64,000 nucleotides of DNA from an uncultured Gammaproteobacteria bacterium. GTDB taxonomy: Bacteria > Pseudomonadota > Gammaproteobacteria > Nitrosococcales > Methylophagaceae. Every line of letters begins with the position of its first letter. Position 1 is the first letter of the stretch. The stretch lies in assembly GCA_905181885.1 (NCBI GenBank), contig CAJIZI010000003.1, positions 372,001-436,000 of the forward strand. Reading direction: 5' to 3'. This document shows, one piece after another, positions 63,310 through 64,000 of the stretch. The notes under the pieces are model-generated. The model made no database searches, was not told where the DNA came from, and saw only the letters and a program-made list of their open reading frames with translations. Both the position numbers and the translations under genes were made by a program.

Positions 63310-64000
63310 ATCACACTTTTGTTCTGTCTGATTGGATGCAGCATAGACAGGCGCGCATTGAACAATCATTAGCATTACACTTATCAATCGATACGAAAGA
63401 ATTGTATTCTTCCAAATTAATCGAAGCTATGCATTACTCAACCCTCAATGGCGGGAAACGTCTTCGCGCTATGTTCGTTTATGCTGCTGGTGAAGTTTTA
63501 GGCGCTGATCCCAAATTATTAGACTATCCGGCCTCTGCCGTTGAAATGATCCATGCCTACTCACTAGTCCACGATGATATGCCTGTCATGGATAATGATG
63601 ATCTTAGGCGAGGAAAACCAACTTGTCACAAAGCTTACGGTGAAGCAACAGCTTTATTAACTGGGGATGCTCTACAATCGTTAGCTTTTGAAACACTCTG
63701 TAAAGGCCCTTTGAGCTCCCAACAACAAATCAGCATGATCAAGGTCCTCGCAAGCTATAGCGGTGTGAAAGGTATGGCTGGAGGTCAAGCTATTGACCTT
63801 GAGTCTGTTGGTCAAGGGCTGACGGTTAACGAACTGCAGAAAATGCATGAGCTTAAAACAGGCGCGTTAATCCAAGCTAGCCTTCAAATGGGTGCTTTAG
63901 CTTCACAATCTGTGACAGAAAAAATTCTGCAGCAATTCGCTAAATATGGAGCGTATTTAGGTCTAGCCTTCCAGGTTCATGACGATGTACTTGATGTCAC
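63306..64000 (+). CDS. ispA: Farnesyl diphosphate synthase, 3' end cut by window edge
   Basis: Condenses isopentenyl and dimethylallyl/geranyl diphosphates to farnesyl diphosphate for quinones and undecaprenol. I translated from GTG 63306, whose GTGA overlaps the xseB stop. Reading: MHYSTLNGGKRLRAMFVYAA, first Asp-rich motif HAYSLVHDDMPVMDNDDLRRG, LLTGDALQSLAFETL, GMAGGQAIDLESVGQG, HELKTGALIQASLQMGA and the second motif opening AFQVHDDVLDV at the edge. 231 codons of about 295 are present. Confidence 0.95.
   Translation, partial: MNHTFVLSDWMQHRQARIEQSLALHLSIDTKELYSSKLIEAMHYSTLNGGKRLRAMFVYAAGEVLGADPKLLDYPASAVEMIHAYSLVHDDMPVMDNDDLRRGKPTCHKAYGEATALLTGDALQSLAFETLCKGPLSSQQQISMIKVLASYSGVKGMAGGQAIDLESVGQGLTVNELQKMHELKTGALIQASLQMGALASQSVTEKILQQFAKYGAYLGLAFQVHDDVLDV

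Overview
The window is chromosomal housekeeping DNA from a gammaproteobacterium of low GC (about 40% by eye). Gene content and order fit this: metY-rimP-nusA-infB-rbfA-truB-rpsO-pnp, glnA-ntrBC, rlmH-maf-rng-yhdP-tldD, ftsY-ftsE-ftsX-rpoH, lapA-lapB, xseB-ispA. The arsC-like/wrbA/DUF2069 run and the methylthioinosine phosphorylase gene recall Pseudomonas-type and Thiotrichales-type gammaproteobacteria. A Cycloclasticus-like or Piscirickettsiaceae origin is a guess that cannot be proved from the sequence alone. I see no insertion sequence, prophage, CRISPR array or recently acquired island.

Layout. 1-8.3 kb, minus strand: the initiator-tRNA/nusA/infB translation and transcription operon down to pnp, with two intrinsic-terminator hairpins between metY and rimP. 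8.3-12.6 kb: ntrC, ntrB and glnA, with a sigma-54 promoter before glnA and two strong NtrC operators. 12.7-15.4 kb: a PP-loop ATPase translationally coupled to a TusA-like protein, and tldD. 15.4-29.3 kb: yhdP, rng, maf, rlmH, rsfS, dinB, nadD, proA, holA, lptE, leuS. 29.5-33.2 kb: peroxiredoxin, a small exported protein, a cupin, ferredoxin, coaD, rsmD. 33.2-39.5 kb: two M16 peptidases, then divergently ftsY-ftsE-ftsX-rpoH. 39.5-44.9 kb: fdxA, lapAB, arsC-like, wrbA, birA, and coaX with a remarkable tandem-repeat tail. 44.9-49.6 kb: tRNA-Ser, 4.5S RNA, dnaX, ybaB, recR, aat, ate, infA. 50-56.6 kb: zinc-ribbon protein, roxA, csiV, mtnP, hpt and a BtuF/D/C-like transporter. 56.8-64 kb: trhO, ggt, tatD, dksA-like, tcdA, a HEAGH putative metallopeptidase, ribF, xseB and partial ispA.

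The most striking local structure is the coaX 3' end: five 18-bp units followed by 24 perfect 9-bp units (Ala-Val-Lys codons). Second is a candidate slippery heptamer in dnaX placed to give a gamma-like short product. The sequence also carries at least eleven single-base frame breaks. Several are in genes that must work (leuS, nusA, rpoH) and several sit at homopolymers, so base-calling errors are the simplest explanation. Broken genes are therefore annotated as one gene each with the break located.
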